This document shows positions 36,501 to 47,900 of a stretch of DNA of 64,000 bases, piece by piece. The DNA comes from Blattamonas nauphoetae (taxonomy: Eukaryota > Preaxostyla > Oxymonadida): assembly GCA_033064195.1 (NCBI GenBank), contig JARBJD010000009.1, positions 434,001-498,000 of the forward strand, written 5' to 3'. Each line of letters starts with the position of its first letter. The first letter of the stretch is position 1. Both the position numbers and the translations under genes were made by a program. The notes under the pieces are model-generated. The model was not told the origin of the DNA. It searched no databases and saw only the letters and a program-made list of their open reading frames with translations.

Positions 36501-39500
36501 GAATGCAAACATTTCACTGTTATCTGGCTCGCCGATGAACTGCGTGAATGTCTGATCAGTGAACGAATCTCGTCCCAAAATGCGATCATCACCAATTCCT
36601 CCGAATCCACTGATCGCTTCAGAGTTGAAAGAGGTTGAACCTGTTTCAGACGATTGGGTTGTGTCTGTCATTGTTGATACCGACATATAATCAAGAAAAT
36701 CAGTGGACGACGAATCGATCGATTCTTCGTGCCATTTCGACACGACGTCGGCGTTTTGTCTCGCTCCCCCTCTGATTGAGTTGAAGATGAGTGAGACCAT
36801 CCCATAAGTTCGAAGAAGAGAGACATACACCGCATCCTGCATAGCTTTCTCGATTTGGACGAAGAAGTGCATTGGATTGGCTCCGGCGTAGAAAGGGACA
36901 GGAGACGGGAAGCGGAGGACTTCGCCCATTCCGCCAGCCATCCCAGCGACGAGAACGCAGTCTGGTTGTTCGACGAGAGATTGGGCATGTTTGTCGTCCT
37001 TGCTGCCGGCTTCTCGTACGCTTTTGAGTTGCGGAGAGAGGGCCATTCGTTGAGGGATGGAGATTAGTGAGGTGGATCGTTTGCTTTTAAATGGTTTTGG
37101 GTGTCTGCTTGACGAAGGAATTGACAATCTTTCGTTTGCCGAGAATGGAATCTCAACTTGAGGTTTTTCGGGAGGTGTTGGAAGAGCAAGTGTTCCTGGG
37201 AACGGAGACGATGGTTTGATAGCAAGTGAATGTCGCTTTGCTCGTGGCCGCGGTTTGATTCTCCGGTTTGTCGGAGACAGGATCGACGAGACACTGTCTG
37301 ACGTGGCATCTGAGACATCAAAAACTTCTGAAAAGTTGGACGAAATTTCATCGTTAGAATTGTCTGCGTTATGAAGGATGTGGAATGCCTCTTGTATGCC
37401 TTCCTGTTCTCCTGGCTCGCTTCGGGTAAGCTTCTGGTCGATGACAAGCCCGGCGACACCAGGGAAGAGTTGTTGGAGGATTGGATCGAATGTCAGTGGT
37501 GAGCTGGCGTAGGAGAGGACAGTGAAAAGGCTTGACTCGGAAAGAAGGGAGAGACGAGGCGACGTTTCGGCGACTTTGGTGAAGTGGGAGACAACTCCCT
37601 TTTTACACTGTTCGAGTTGAACGTGGAGTTCCTCGAGGACATGCGGGATGAACGAGTCCTGGCAGAAGCACGTGAATGGAGTCTTCTCCGAAATCATCTT
37701 CCTCATCACTCGATTCAGGTCGTCTGTGATCTTGTTGAATGTCCAGTGTTCCTTGACCAACATTTCCAAAACGAACGAAGACATGAACACACCATTCAAT
37801 GTCCGCCAAGTGTTCTGCGTGGACATGAATATTGAAATCAGAGAAGGGATGTTGTGCAGACGTTGTTCCAGGAATTCTGTGAGATCTTTGAATGGGCCGA
37901 TGTAGTCTGAGAAGGAGAGAGTTCGAAGAGTGGTCGACGTTGACTTGGCCAGAGTGACAATGCGCTCGCATGACTCTTCGGTCACTTTGAGATGAAACGG
38001 CGTGTCGTGTGGGGAGGTGTTGCGACGTTTAGAGTCGACTTTCTTCTCTGTTCCTGTCATGGCTTCCACAAACTCAAACTTGATGTCATTTTCCCACTCC
38101 TTTAGAATCCCCTTCAGCTCCAGCTCGATTTCTTGCTCTCTCGAAGCTGTGTGTAGCAGGTCGGTAATCTCACTTCGAACTTCGACAAGATCCAAGTCCA
38201 ACAACACGCCGAGAAGAGGACAGGAGGCCTGTGTATTCTGCTTTCGTGTGGATGAAGCGAGAATCAGTTGAGAGTGTGTCAGTGTCTCCAAACTCTTCCA
38301 ATGTCGGTCTCGAAACGACATTTTGTCAAAGTCAGCGAGGATGAGTAATTTCGTCAAGTTATCCTCCAAACTCTGCATCATTCTCTTTTCGAGTGGATGT
38401 GGAGTTGACAGTCTCTCTTCCTTCGCTTCCATCCGAATGTTCTGACATCTTTCGAGGATCTCCTTTCTTTCTCTGAGAAGCTCGATGTCCTTTCCGACAT
38501 CAAACTCGAAAGTGATCTGTCTGACGTCGTTCTGCCAGCCGGTGAAGAGTTGATAGCTGACAAACACTTGGTTCAAATACTCGATCCGTTTAATGGTCTG
38601 ATCCAGCTCAGTTGAGAGAGTGATTGGTTCGCCCAGAAGCGACTCGTCGCTGTTCAGAACTTCGATTGTGGCTTTCTTGCCCATCAAATTTTGAAGAACA
38701 CGAGTCGTGCCATCAACCAGATGTCCAAGTGACACTGACAACTCTGTCACACTCACATCTGCTTCAAACCCCATCTCATTCACTCTCGCAATGTAGATTT
38801 TCACTTCCATCATCAGCGTTTGTCGGCGAGACTCCAGCTGAGCGACGAAGAATGCATGCTCTTTCAAAACAGTGTCCTGCAGCTGCTTTCTGAGTTGGCT
38901 AAGTTTCGCATGGATTTCCTTCGCGTGGGAGATGTATCCGATGACTTCAGCATTCACTGGGCCGTATTGGGTGAGTAAGGATTCAATTTTGACCAAAAGC
39001 TTGAATGCCCACGGCGTGTGATTGTGTTTGGCTTTGATTTGATTGATTGCGGGGATAGTAGCGATATTCAGAATCTTCATCTCGTTCTCCATCAGTGCCA
39101 GTGTCTCGTGTTCTCGCAAGAGTGACCACGTCATCTTTCCACTCTGCGGCGGCTCAGTGTTGGTGACCTCTCGCCAATCCTCGTTCCCCCTCAGTTCCAG
39201 CTGCTGCGTCACCGTTCTTGTCGTCGTCTCCAGGAATCGAATCATAATCGACCGCCACTCATTGATCCGAGTGATGTATTGTTCAAACACGACCGAGAAA
39301 TCAACTCGAATTGTGGCTGAAAGTTGGACTGGAACGAAAATGGCAGTGAGCCACTCCACCACCATCTGGAAATCAGTTCTGAGAAGGCGAGGAGACGGCT
39401 TGGTGTCGAAGTGTGGAGTTGTGTTGATGCTTGGAGTGAACTTCGAGAGGTTTTGTGCGACAGCGTCGAAAGCAGTCTGCCAATCGGACAATCTTTGGAG

Positions 39501-41048
39501 AGATCTGCAGACATATTCGATTTGGAGTTCGTAAAGGAAGTTAAGCCTTTCTTCTGGCGAAACAAACTGCGTGCAAAGGGAGAGATGGTTGGTACAAGTG
39601 ACAAGAGAGTTTGCAGAGTAGTGACAACGCGGACAGATGAAGCTGATGGGATCGGGATCAACGCTATTCTTTGGTGAGTGCTCCTGTGTAGGTATCCTGC
39701 TATAAACTGGAAATTGGGGTGAATTAATATGAACAAGGCGGGAATAATAGGTATGCGTCTTGAATGACTCTGTGGATGGGAACATAGATGATGTGTGAAT
39801 GCTCTTGTCTGGTGGATGGAGAAGAGCTCCAGAGAGGCTCTCATATTGGGTTTTTTCAGGACGAAATGTGGTTGGAAAGTAGAAGGATGGCAAATCAAGT
39901 GGAAATGTCTCAAAATCAGAGAGGTGATTGAGAGATTCTAAGACGATATTTGGTTCTGACTTGAAAAAAGTCCAAATCGATTCAAATCTCTCCATAATAG
40001 CCTCTGTGATATTGGAGTGACATGAAACTCGAGATGAGAAGAGAAGGACCTGATGGATGAGGTTGACAGAGTTGCTGATTGAAAACCATGGTGTATGGTG
40101 GCTATGCCCATCTGAAATGATTACTTGATGATTATTTGTTGAGAAATACTCTGAATCATCGGATTGGTCGTTAATAGTCACTGATTGTTGGTGTATTGTT
40201 TCTAGGATGGTCTGTTTATGTTTGTGGAGGATTTGAGGGAATGAAAACTTAGTATTTTTAATTCCTTGGAGGCAATATCGAAGCATCTGATTCAATAGAT
40301 CCTGAATCAACCCCAGAGTTGGTATTACATGAAACTGCCGGTCTTGAATTGTCGCGTTCATTCGGGCAGGAGTTAAGTGATGTTCTGAATGTATCTTGCC
40401 TTTTTCTTCATCTAAGGCTTTGTCAATGACATCATATACAAAATCATCTCCAAGAGAAACATTCATCAGCTTGATAGACTCTAATAAAGTGTGGTGAATC
40501 GATCGGTTCATTACGTCCTGATATCTTGCCACAAGATTTTCTACGTGAACCCAAAACTCCATCCACCGATTAAAAACATATGTTTCGTTGAGGTAGTCCC
40601 GACTTCGTATCGTCAGATGAGGCGATGTCCCAGTAGAGCCAAGATATCGAGGTGAGATGATGTCAAGTCCCTCCATCGACGATTCATCCACACTATCATC
40701 TTGTTCCTTCGCTAATGGTGTTGAATATACCTCTTGTTCCAATGAAAAATCTGCAATTAATGCTTCAATTAGTTTGCTTGTGTCCATCTCGATCATTTCA
40801 ACGAGCTTCTGTGTCTCAGAAAGACTTTTCGTCGCTATTTCTTGGAGAAATTTCTCATATTGTGGGATGCTGAAGTCAGATTCATCAATACTAAGAGTTA
40901 GGTAGCGCAGATTAGCCAGTTCAATGAGATGTTTGTCGATCATGTCTGTCAAAACGACTAAATCTGCTGATTGTATCGAATAAACTGAAGGATCTTGTCC
41001 AAGAGTCACACGGTGTGTCACAAACTCGTATAAGACAGCAGGATACAT
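21584..41048 (-). CDS. dynein heavy chain-like protein, very long, degenerate AAA ring
   Basis: Two overlapping minus-strand frames (41048-31257 and 31324-21584) make one protein of about 6,450 residues; usual dynein heavy chains have about 4,500. The order is N-terminal stem, linker (around 38000-37400), AAA1-like region (YGCDYLG near 35680, ELPDSLR near 35120), AAA2 with a good P-loop (VGPAGSGKS near 33835), AAA3-like start near 31660, AAA4-like region near 30090, coiled-coil stalk with microtubule-binding insert (about 28200-27300), AAA5 (near 27100), AAA6, and a C-terminal domain ending with the motif LYVTGIMLNG near 22390. AAA1 lacks GPAGTGKTE, and its Walker B CFDEFNR aligns with YFILPRM; AAA3 and AAA4 also lack P-loops. 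A CxxC...HxxxxC motif sits in the stem near 39600. Dyneins are minus-end microtubule motors; this one may be non-motile or structural. The true N-terminus may include an upstream exon starting at ATG 41326. Confidence 0.88.
31251..31353 (-). other. frame change in the dynein gene: probable 103-base intron
   Basis: The first dynein frame ends at 31257 while the second is open from 31324, so a frame change is needed. A donor GTTTTC at 31353 and an acceptor AATAG ending at 31251 would join phase 2 to the second frame, deleting a Ser/Arg-rich stretch. This matches the size and GTTT-type donors of other introns here. A single-base sequence error or a real frameshift in the 68-base overlap would also explain it. 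Confidence 0.5.
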
Positions 41049-41297
41049 CCGATAGAAAGGCTACAGATGGAAGTGATGAGGAAGTGAAGAAGAAGAAATG
41101 TGCAAAATCAAAACATGAAAGACAATACATTTCTAAATCCATGCAGAGGGATAAGATGAATTAGAAAATGAGAAGGGGGGATAGGTGAGTGGCAGAGAGA
41201 AAATTGAGCGATGAGAAAAAGACTCGAAAGATACGTGAGATCGATAGAGTTATCGTCATTTTCGCAGAAGTCATCGTCTACAAGGTAGTTCGACTCT

Positions 41298-41456
41298 GAA
41301 GAGTCATCTGAATGAAACAAATTCATATCATCGAACAAGATGAAAAGAACCAGCGGTCTGATCGTCATCTCGACTCAACGCAATGCATATCTGTTCGCCC
41401 TTTTGTTTTCTCGATCGTTTCCCTCCTTCTGTGTTGTTTAGTGATTGTGGGAGGAA
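41298..41456 (+). repeat. 159-base direct repeat, copy 1
   Basis: The segment recurs at 44825-44983 in the same orientation with about 7 mismatches and no gaps; the offset is 3527 throughout. Here it covers the start of the dehydrogenase gene on the plus strand up to its glycine-rich loop, and on the minus strand a possible first exon of the dynein gene (ATG 41326). Since it carries the 5' ends of two divergent genes, it may contain a bidirectional promoter. Confidence 0.9.
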
Positions 41457-42407
41457 CAGGAGGAGTTGGGAGAGAATTGGTGAAGTTTGCTGAAAACCAC
41501 TCGAACTCATCTTCATTTATCACAATGATATTCATTCTCATTTTTGTGATGTTATTCGATTTGTTTTAGGATCTGTTTGTCTCGCAACCACACAGTTACA
41601 GTGGGGACTCGAGATTCGTCCAAAATTGAAACATTGCTGAAATTTCTGAAAGTTGGACCAGAATGCGCACGGATCAAGTTTGAAGTGGGAGATTACACTG
41701 AAAGATCGTTTTGGCTTCGATTACGAGAAGACAAGTCAAGATTCTTCGATGGCATTGTTTTATCATCAGGAGGAGTGGAATTTCACAGTGTGTTTGAAGC
41801 GACATCTGAATCAGTGCAAGACAACATCCGAATGCATTTGAATCCTTCTTTGTTCGGAATTCAACACGGAAGATGGGAATTGGAGGAAAGAAATGAAACT
41901 GGGATGGAGCCTCGGCGAGTGAGTGTTGTGAGTGTTGGATCATCAGATTGTGAAGAAGGGGAGATGGATGGAGCGGAATATGTGATTGCGAAGCATGCCC
42001 TTCTTGGTCTATTCCGTTCGAGCTGTTGTGACATGTTTGGACTTGAAAACTCGCTTCGAATCGCACTATGCATTCCGAACAACATTGAAACGGGGTTTTG
42101 GGATGGATTGAAAAAGGATTCAGGGATGACAAGAGCCCCAGGAATTCGAATTGGAAGCACACCTCGTTGTTCTTGTCGACTCGCTCACTCCTCAACTCCT
42201 GCCGTCTCACCATTCGTTCTTTCTTCCAGAATTTCAAGAAATGGATGGGGGCGAGACACGACAGTGATAGGAGGAGATGATGGAGTTTTAGTGTTTGGAG
42301 AACAAGCAGAAGATGACGATGAAGAATTAATGATTGAAATGGAGGCACTGAGTGCAGAGCGAGTTGCTCGACATCTTTTTGAATTACTTGTGCATGATTG
42401 GGGTTGA
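41312..42407 (+). CDS. short-chain dehydrogenase/reductase (SDR) family protein
   Basis: Exon 1 41312-41484 and exon 2 41570-42407 flank an 85-base intron (donor GTTTGC, acceptor TTTTAG), giving about 336 residues. Splicing restores a Rossmann start: VIVGGTGGVGREL, then the second strand HTVTVGTRD. Further SDR landmarks are VLSSG in the strand-4 position, SVVSVGSS before the active site, the catalytic YVIAK (YxxxK) and IPNNIETGF in the PG-loop position. SDRs reduce or oxidise carbonyls and alcohols with NAD(P)(H); the substrate cannot be told. The 40 residues before the first strand are unusual and lie in the duplicated 159-base repeat, so the true start may be different. The region after residue about 240 is atypical and may hide another intron. 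Confidence 0.75.
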
Positions 42408-42644
42408 ATGGGAGAGATGTGGAGAAGAGATGTTTGCGTAATGATTCATTCTCTTTCTTCTCAATTTCTCACTTTTGTATTTGAACCGAAAATACACACA
42501 GAATGATTGATTTCCAACTGAATAAAGAAGTGGACATTACGAAAGAAATGGGAAACATGAAATGAAGCGACAAATGATTCGAGGATACGTCATTGAAGTT
42601 CATGAAAATAAGATCTGAAGAGGATGCGCGACATCGGCTCCTTT

Positions 42645-44772
42645 TCAGCATCCCTCCGGAGATGGAACCCAATCAGGGTCTCTCATCCGACATTTTTCGT
42701 TCATGTGGTTGTATGGTTCAACTGTGTTGAACAACGGAAGATCCATCTCAAATTTGCCCATGATCTGGCAGTACCCTCGTTCCGTGTCCTTCTCATCTCC
42801 GCAAATTTCTGCGAAGCGAGTAGAAATTTCGTTGGAGTCGAAAATGTTGAGCTAAATCGAGAATAGAACAAAATTGTGATGAGAAATACAAAACATCTTG
42901 ATGAAAAGACAAAAAGAACGTCGACAGAAGCAGACCATCGTGACATCACGCGGAGAGAACTCGTTCGTGTTCAAAGAAATCTCAGAAAAGAGCCCGCCTG
43001 CCCGTAACATCCGAAGCACGACCGATGCACAGACAAGACTCTCTCCATTCTGAAAGAGACACGATGAAGATGATGAGAGGATGCAATTGATGCCAATGAA
43101 GATCCAATGAGAAGCTCAAACCTCATAAAGCCAGTTGTCATCCTCAGGAATCGCAATAATATCCCACAAATTGATCCCTAAGCGGTTTGCCTGTGTCAAG
43201 CATTCAGAATAGCTGGAGCAAGAACACTGGATACCAGCGTCCAAGCATCTTTTGGTCTGTGTCTCTTCGAATCTCTTTGAAATACCCTCCACAAACAGCG
43301 ACTTCACAAACTCGCCTTTCCACTTTTCCACGAGCACAGCGAGCAGATCGACTGACGGTGGACTCAGAAAAGTTGGGAGACTTTCTGCCGCTGTATCGAT
43401 GGTCACGAACGGGAAAGTGCGAAATGAGAATGTTGTTCTGTGTGTATGGAACCAGTCGATCGCTGCTGTTGAGTTGAAGAGAGAATGGAGAGATGAACGG
43501 AGTGGGAGGACTGAGACAAGGTATTTGTGGGAGTTGTAAGCAGAATACCATTTCTTGAAGGGCGTCTGAGAAACAGTTGGAAGAAAAGAAGAGATGATGA
43601 TGAGAGAGATTCATCGAAAATGATAACGTGGGTGTTATAGAGATGATGCTTCTCTTTTCTCGTTCCTTTCTCACACCTTCTTGAATCCGTCCTTCTTCTC
43701 TCCACTCTCGTCCAAATAATCATTCGTTGTCGTCTCAAAAACAAACACTTCTTCCCTCAGACTTCCTCTCTTTTCGTCTCTCACATTCTCCCGAACCACC
43801 AACGCCACGTGGCTCACGAGTGCACCAGTGAGCATGGAGTTCACAGCTGACAGCCCACTCAGACTGAAGCAGGCCAGCACATCGCCAGAACGGAGGGCTT
43901 TCTCCAGCTTTTCTACTGTTCCTGCTTCTGCTCTCTTTCTCGCAACAAACGGGATCTGAAGCTGAGTGGAAAAGAATTGTGCCAAATGAGTTTCGGACTG
44001 ACGGTAGATTGAAAGAAGGAGTTTGAAGAGTTTGAACGAGTTGAGGAGAAAGGGAAGGAGGCTGAGAGGAGAGAGGGGAAGTGATTATCAGAAGAGAGAA
44101 TGCATGCCTTCGATCAATTGAAAATACTCGCACTCCGTTTCGTTCAACCTCTTCTCTTTCTTCCAGACTCGCCCACTTTTTCAGTTTGATCGTATGGAAG
44201 CCCTAATATGACTCCAAATGCGATAAAAATGGCTAAACAAACTTTTCTCGTAAAGAAGTCTACAAAGAGACGATCTGAGGTCATAAAGATGAGAACATCA
44301 GAACATAATTTCGAGGTTGGTGACGAGAGATTGAAGATGATGAAGGCACCAGTATCTGATGTTGTCAATGTGGCAGCTCCTTCGCGGAAGCAGTGAAGAT
44401 GGAGAGGAAGGATGGAATTCGGGGTAAGAGTGCCTTAAAGGAGAATGGTGGTGAAAAATGAATCATGATGAAGATGATACCAACGAATTGTGGCAAAATA
44501 TCCAACGGTTTGCGTCCATCAAATGGATATGGTAAGTCTCGGTCTGACGGAATTTTGTCATAGAGTTGAGAGATCGTGTAATTTGTTTGTTGGAGTGTTC
44601 GATGATTCAAAACTGTGGTTCCTTGCTGGAATATTTTGATTGATGAATGCGTTTGCATGTCAGCGAGATCATATATATCCGCACCACATAGGATCACGGA
44701 AAACAAACACGTGACTAACATTCCGATGGGTTTGAGGCGAATACGAATGATATCTGATGTAACAGTTCTCAT
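42645..44772 (-). CDS. secreted permuted papain-fold (YiiX/C92-like) protein
   Basis: An eight-exon model reads through with consistent phases: 44772-44481, 44379-44243, 44202-44128, 44061-44038, 43997-43677, 43565-43122, 43049-42936, 42851-42645; 537 residues. The N-terminus has a signal-peptide-like segment (IGMLVTCLFSVILCGAD). A conserved-looking N-terminal domain (TSDTGAFIIFNLSSP, FHTIKLKKWASLEE) precedes the permuted papain core: LRSGDVLACF, SHVALVV with the predicted catalytic His, VFVFETT, TPFKKW, and later SLVCASVVLRML with the predicted catalytic Cys. Bacterial relatives (YiiX/YaeF) act as amidases or thioesterases on peptides or lipids. The tail (YCQIMGKFEMDLPLFNT, PYNHMNEKC) is Cys-containing and compact. 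A lysosomal or secreted hydrolase is inferred. Introns are 40-111 bases. The gene converges on the dehydrogenase gene with 237 bases between stops. Confidence 0.75.
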
Positions 44773-44824
44773 CGTAAATAGTTTGAGAATCTGTAATGAT
44801 CATCTTCCACAAAGAGAGTTGATT

Positions 44825-44983
44825 GAAGAGCCATCTGAATGAAACAAATTCATATCATCGAACAAGATGAAAAGAACCAGTGGTCTGATCGTCCTCTCGA
44901 CTCAACGCAATGCATATCTGTTCGTCCTTTTGTTTTCTCGATCATTTTCCTCTTTCTGTGTTGTTTAGTGATTGTGGGAGGAA
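44825..44983 (+). repeat. 159-base direct repeat, copy 2, with truncated dehydrogenase 5' end
   Basis: This is the second copy of 41298-41456. The reading frame from ATG 44839 matches the first 48 residues of the dehydrogenase frame, then leaves it in the middle of the glycine-rich loop and ends at 45054, so it is a non-functional gene fragment. The repeat stops exactly where the right arm of the large inverted duplication begins, with about 3 shared bases (GAA) at the junction. It lies 53 bases upstream of the papain-fold gene start and could supply that gene's promoter. Confidence 0.85.
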
Positions 44984-47900
44984 AGCATGGAGTTCTCGAT
45001 TGGTTTCGTGACGTTTCGTTCGAGAACAGAAGAGGAGAAAATGAGAAGAAATGATTTGTGATTCACCTCCAAAATCGACTAGACCGGAGTGGATCAAAAA
45101 TACTAAAATATCAAGATGAACAGCCAATACGAGTCAAAAAGAAGGAGAAAGGAAGGTTCAAGAGTCAATGTCATGAAAAGATCGAACGGGCACCCTGTCG
45201 AAACAGGCAAGGGTTGGTGTCTGATGGAACTGAATGGCCAATTGCCAACAAAAGATGGAGGCACAAGAGAGTCGAGAAAACTGATGAAAATGATGCCTCA
45301 AATGATATCGTTCTGAAAAAGTCAGAATGAGAGAGAAAAAAACAGAAAGGGAGATCGGTGAATCGGATGAAACAAATGACAATCAGAGTCAGATTTGTCC
45401 TGATGAGAGTTGCGAACATCCGAGTTTCATTCCACAACCGCAACATTGATGTTCTGAGTTCGAGTCAGTTTCGGATCGGCATCCTGCTCGAAGACACATC
45501 CCTTCTCGAGAAACTCGGACAGCTCAGACAACGTCGGTCTTTCTTTCGGGTTCTCGCTCAGACATTTCTGGATCATCACTCCCAGATTCTCACTCTCCAC
45601 TTCTTCCATCGACAGCTCTCCTCCGCTTCCCAATTGTCGTTGGGCATTCTGAGCATCCATCTCTTTGAACGGAACTTCCTCTGTCTCAATCTCCCAAATG
45701 ATCAGCCCCAGACTGAACACTGCTGCTCGGCCTCCATCAACTTCTCCCTTCTTCTGAGCAACTTCCGGCGCTTCCCATCTCTGCCCTTCGTGGCCGGTCG
45801 TTGCTTCCCTCCCGGCCTGGGCACTCTCGAAAAAAGTCCCGCAATTCAGCGCTTGTTCTGTTTCTTGCAGATACATCGTCCCATTCGAGTCAAACAGGAT
45901 CCAGTGAGGCGACATCTTCAGAAGCAGTTCGGCACACGGCGAGGCAACTTCAATCTTCCGCAGAGCCGAGACAAGCCGTTGTTCCAGAACCAGTTTGTTC
46001 ATCACAAACTGTCCTTGTGGTTTGTGGAGTCGATTGAAGAGTGTATCTTGTTTGTTCACGCGAGTTCGCACAGAAATGTCATTCACGTTCACTGCCTCCA
46101 CAATTTCATATTCATCGTTCCCTCCTCCTTCCGTCTCTTCTTCTTTCTTTGTTTGGCCGGTCATCCCTGAGTTCGTCACATTCATCACGTCTCCTTCAAA
46201 AACAGCATTGCACTGTTCGGTTTCCATCCCAAAAGATTCCACCTTCAGAATCGTGTCATCATCAACATTCAGTTCTTGTTGGGCGAGAAGTCCTTCTTTC
46301 TTCACTTTATCTCGTTTTCCTCTTCGGATCAACACAATAATCAGAACAAAGATCAGACAAAGAAGCACAGCACTGCCCACAATCACAGGAATCACCCATT
46401 TCATCGCTTGAGCTGCAAGTGCCTTTCTCTCATCCGGCCTACTCATCTTCACTCGAATCCATTCCGTTTCGCTGTCTTGGTCTCCGAACAAGACGCAGCT
46501 TCGCCATTCATATTCAGGATTCAGCTTCACATCTGCGAGATCAAAGGCAACACTCAGATGCGTCTCATTTATTTGAGTTTCCGAGATTGTGAGAGTCTTG
46601 TTTTCGCTCAATTTTTCATCGCTCGTTCCAGCTCCTTCGAACATCCGCAGGCGAAGATTGCATGGAATCAGAAGTGTCCCAACAAGAGCCAGCGACAGCT
46701 TTGTCTTCGTCAGAGTCACTTTCGACGACGACGAGTTGAGTGTGGGAACGAAGAATGGCGACACAATTTCCGAATTGTTTGATTTCAACGAGCAGTTGTC
46801 GCTTCGGTCCATCCACAACCATTCAGTCGAGCTTCCATCACCTCCTTGAAGCGATCCAATCGTCACTTCGCTCTCTCCAACACATCTCAGATTGTGTCGC
46901 AGTGAAGGGAACTTCGTTGAGAGAGGAGAGTTGTCGTGGAATATCCCTCCCTCAATCGCAACTCGGCTCGAGTTCACGAAGAGTGCGCCTTGCGAGAGAG
47001 ACGTGAACGCTGTCGAGCGCAGAGACAGGTTGGTACTCTCGACTTGGACAAACCCGGTCGTCCACAAACACATCTCATCTGGCACACCGTTCCGAGTGAG
47101 TGGAGGAGGTCCACTGAACGTGCACGAATCCAACGAGAGAGAATCAACATGAGTAGCAGAAAGGATTGAAGTGGTCGAGCATGACGAGGCATTCAAATCT
47201 TTCAGGCGGACTGAGAGACAATGATCAAACCGGAATGGAGTTGATTCGAAAGAGATTGCTGACAGAGAGATTCGCTCCATTTTCAGAGTCTCTCCTTTCA
47301 TTTCGATCAAAACGAATCCAACAGTGGTTGATGAATGGACTGTGGCGTCTTGGACAACCATCGATCCCGCTTCGATCAGACACGCTGCACAATCCGAAAG
47401 CGAGCTCGACGAGAAGTCGAGGGAGACGTCCCGAATGGTCAGATAATCCGGTTCCACGAACTCGTTGTTCACAATCCGACCCTGCCCAACAAAACGAAGT
47501 CGCCCATGTTTCTTGAATCCCGAAATCGTCACCACATCTCCATCCATCTGAAGAACGTCAGAGACGTCTCCATCGCCATGCACTTCCACAATCCGTTCAT
47601 TTGCCAGTTCAATTCCTCTCTTCACCGAAAGACAGGCCATTTCAACACTCCCACAGAGAGGATGATCCATAAATCCCGGCGATGAGGTCACAACAATCGA
47701 CGACCCCTTTCGAGGATACAGTTCGTACAGAAGCGAATGAGGGCTGAACTCGGAACTGGTTGGTTCGCCCCCTCTTCGAACAAGAACTCCACTGTGCGGA
47801 GACGACAGGTTGAACGATCCTGCCCAGCTTGATGTGCTGAATGTGGCTTCGTTTTCACCAGAAAGAAGAACCCAGATCGGTTCCTCATCCCCTTCGCAAT

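Noticed and set aside
21584-41048. Two separate dynein-like genes meeting at 31.3 kb
   Set aside because: Stem, AAA1 and AAA2 are only in the first frame, and AAA4, stalk, AAA5, AAA6 and C-terminus only in the second, so together they make one heavy chain.
42645-44772. Two genes, a small membrane protein (44772-44144) and a papain-like protein starting near 43985
   Set aside because: No ATG starts the second in the gap, its apparent start is TTG, and splicing across 44242-44203, 44127-44062 and 44037-43998 keeps one frame through both.
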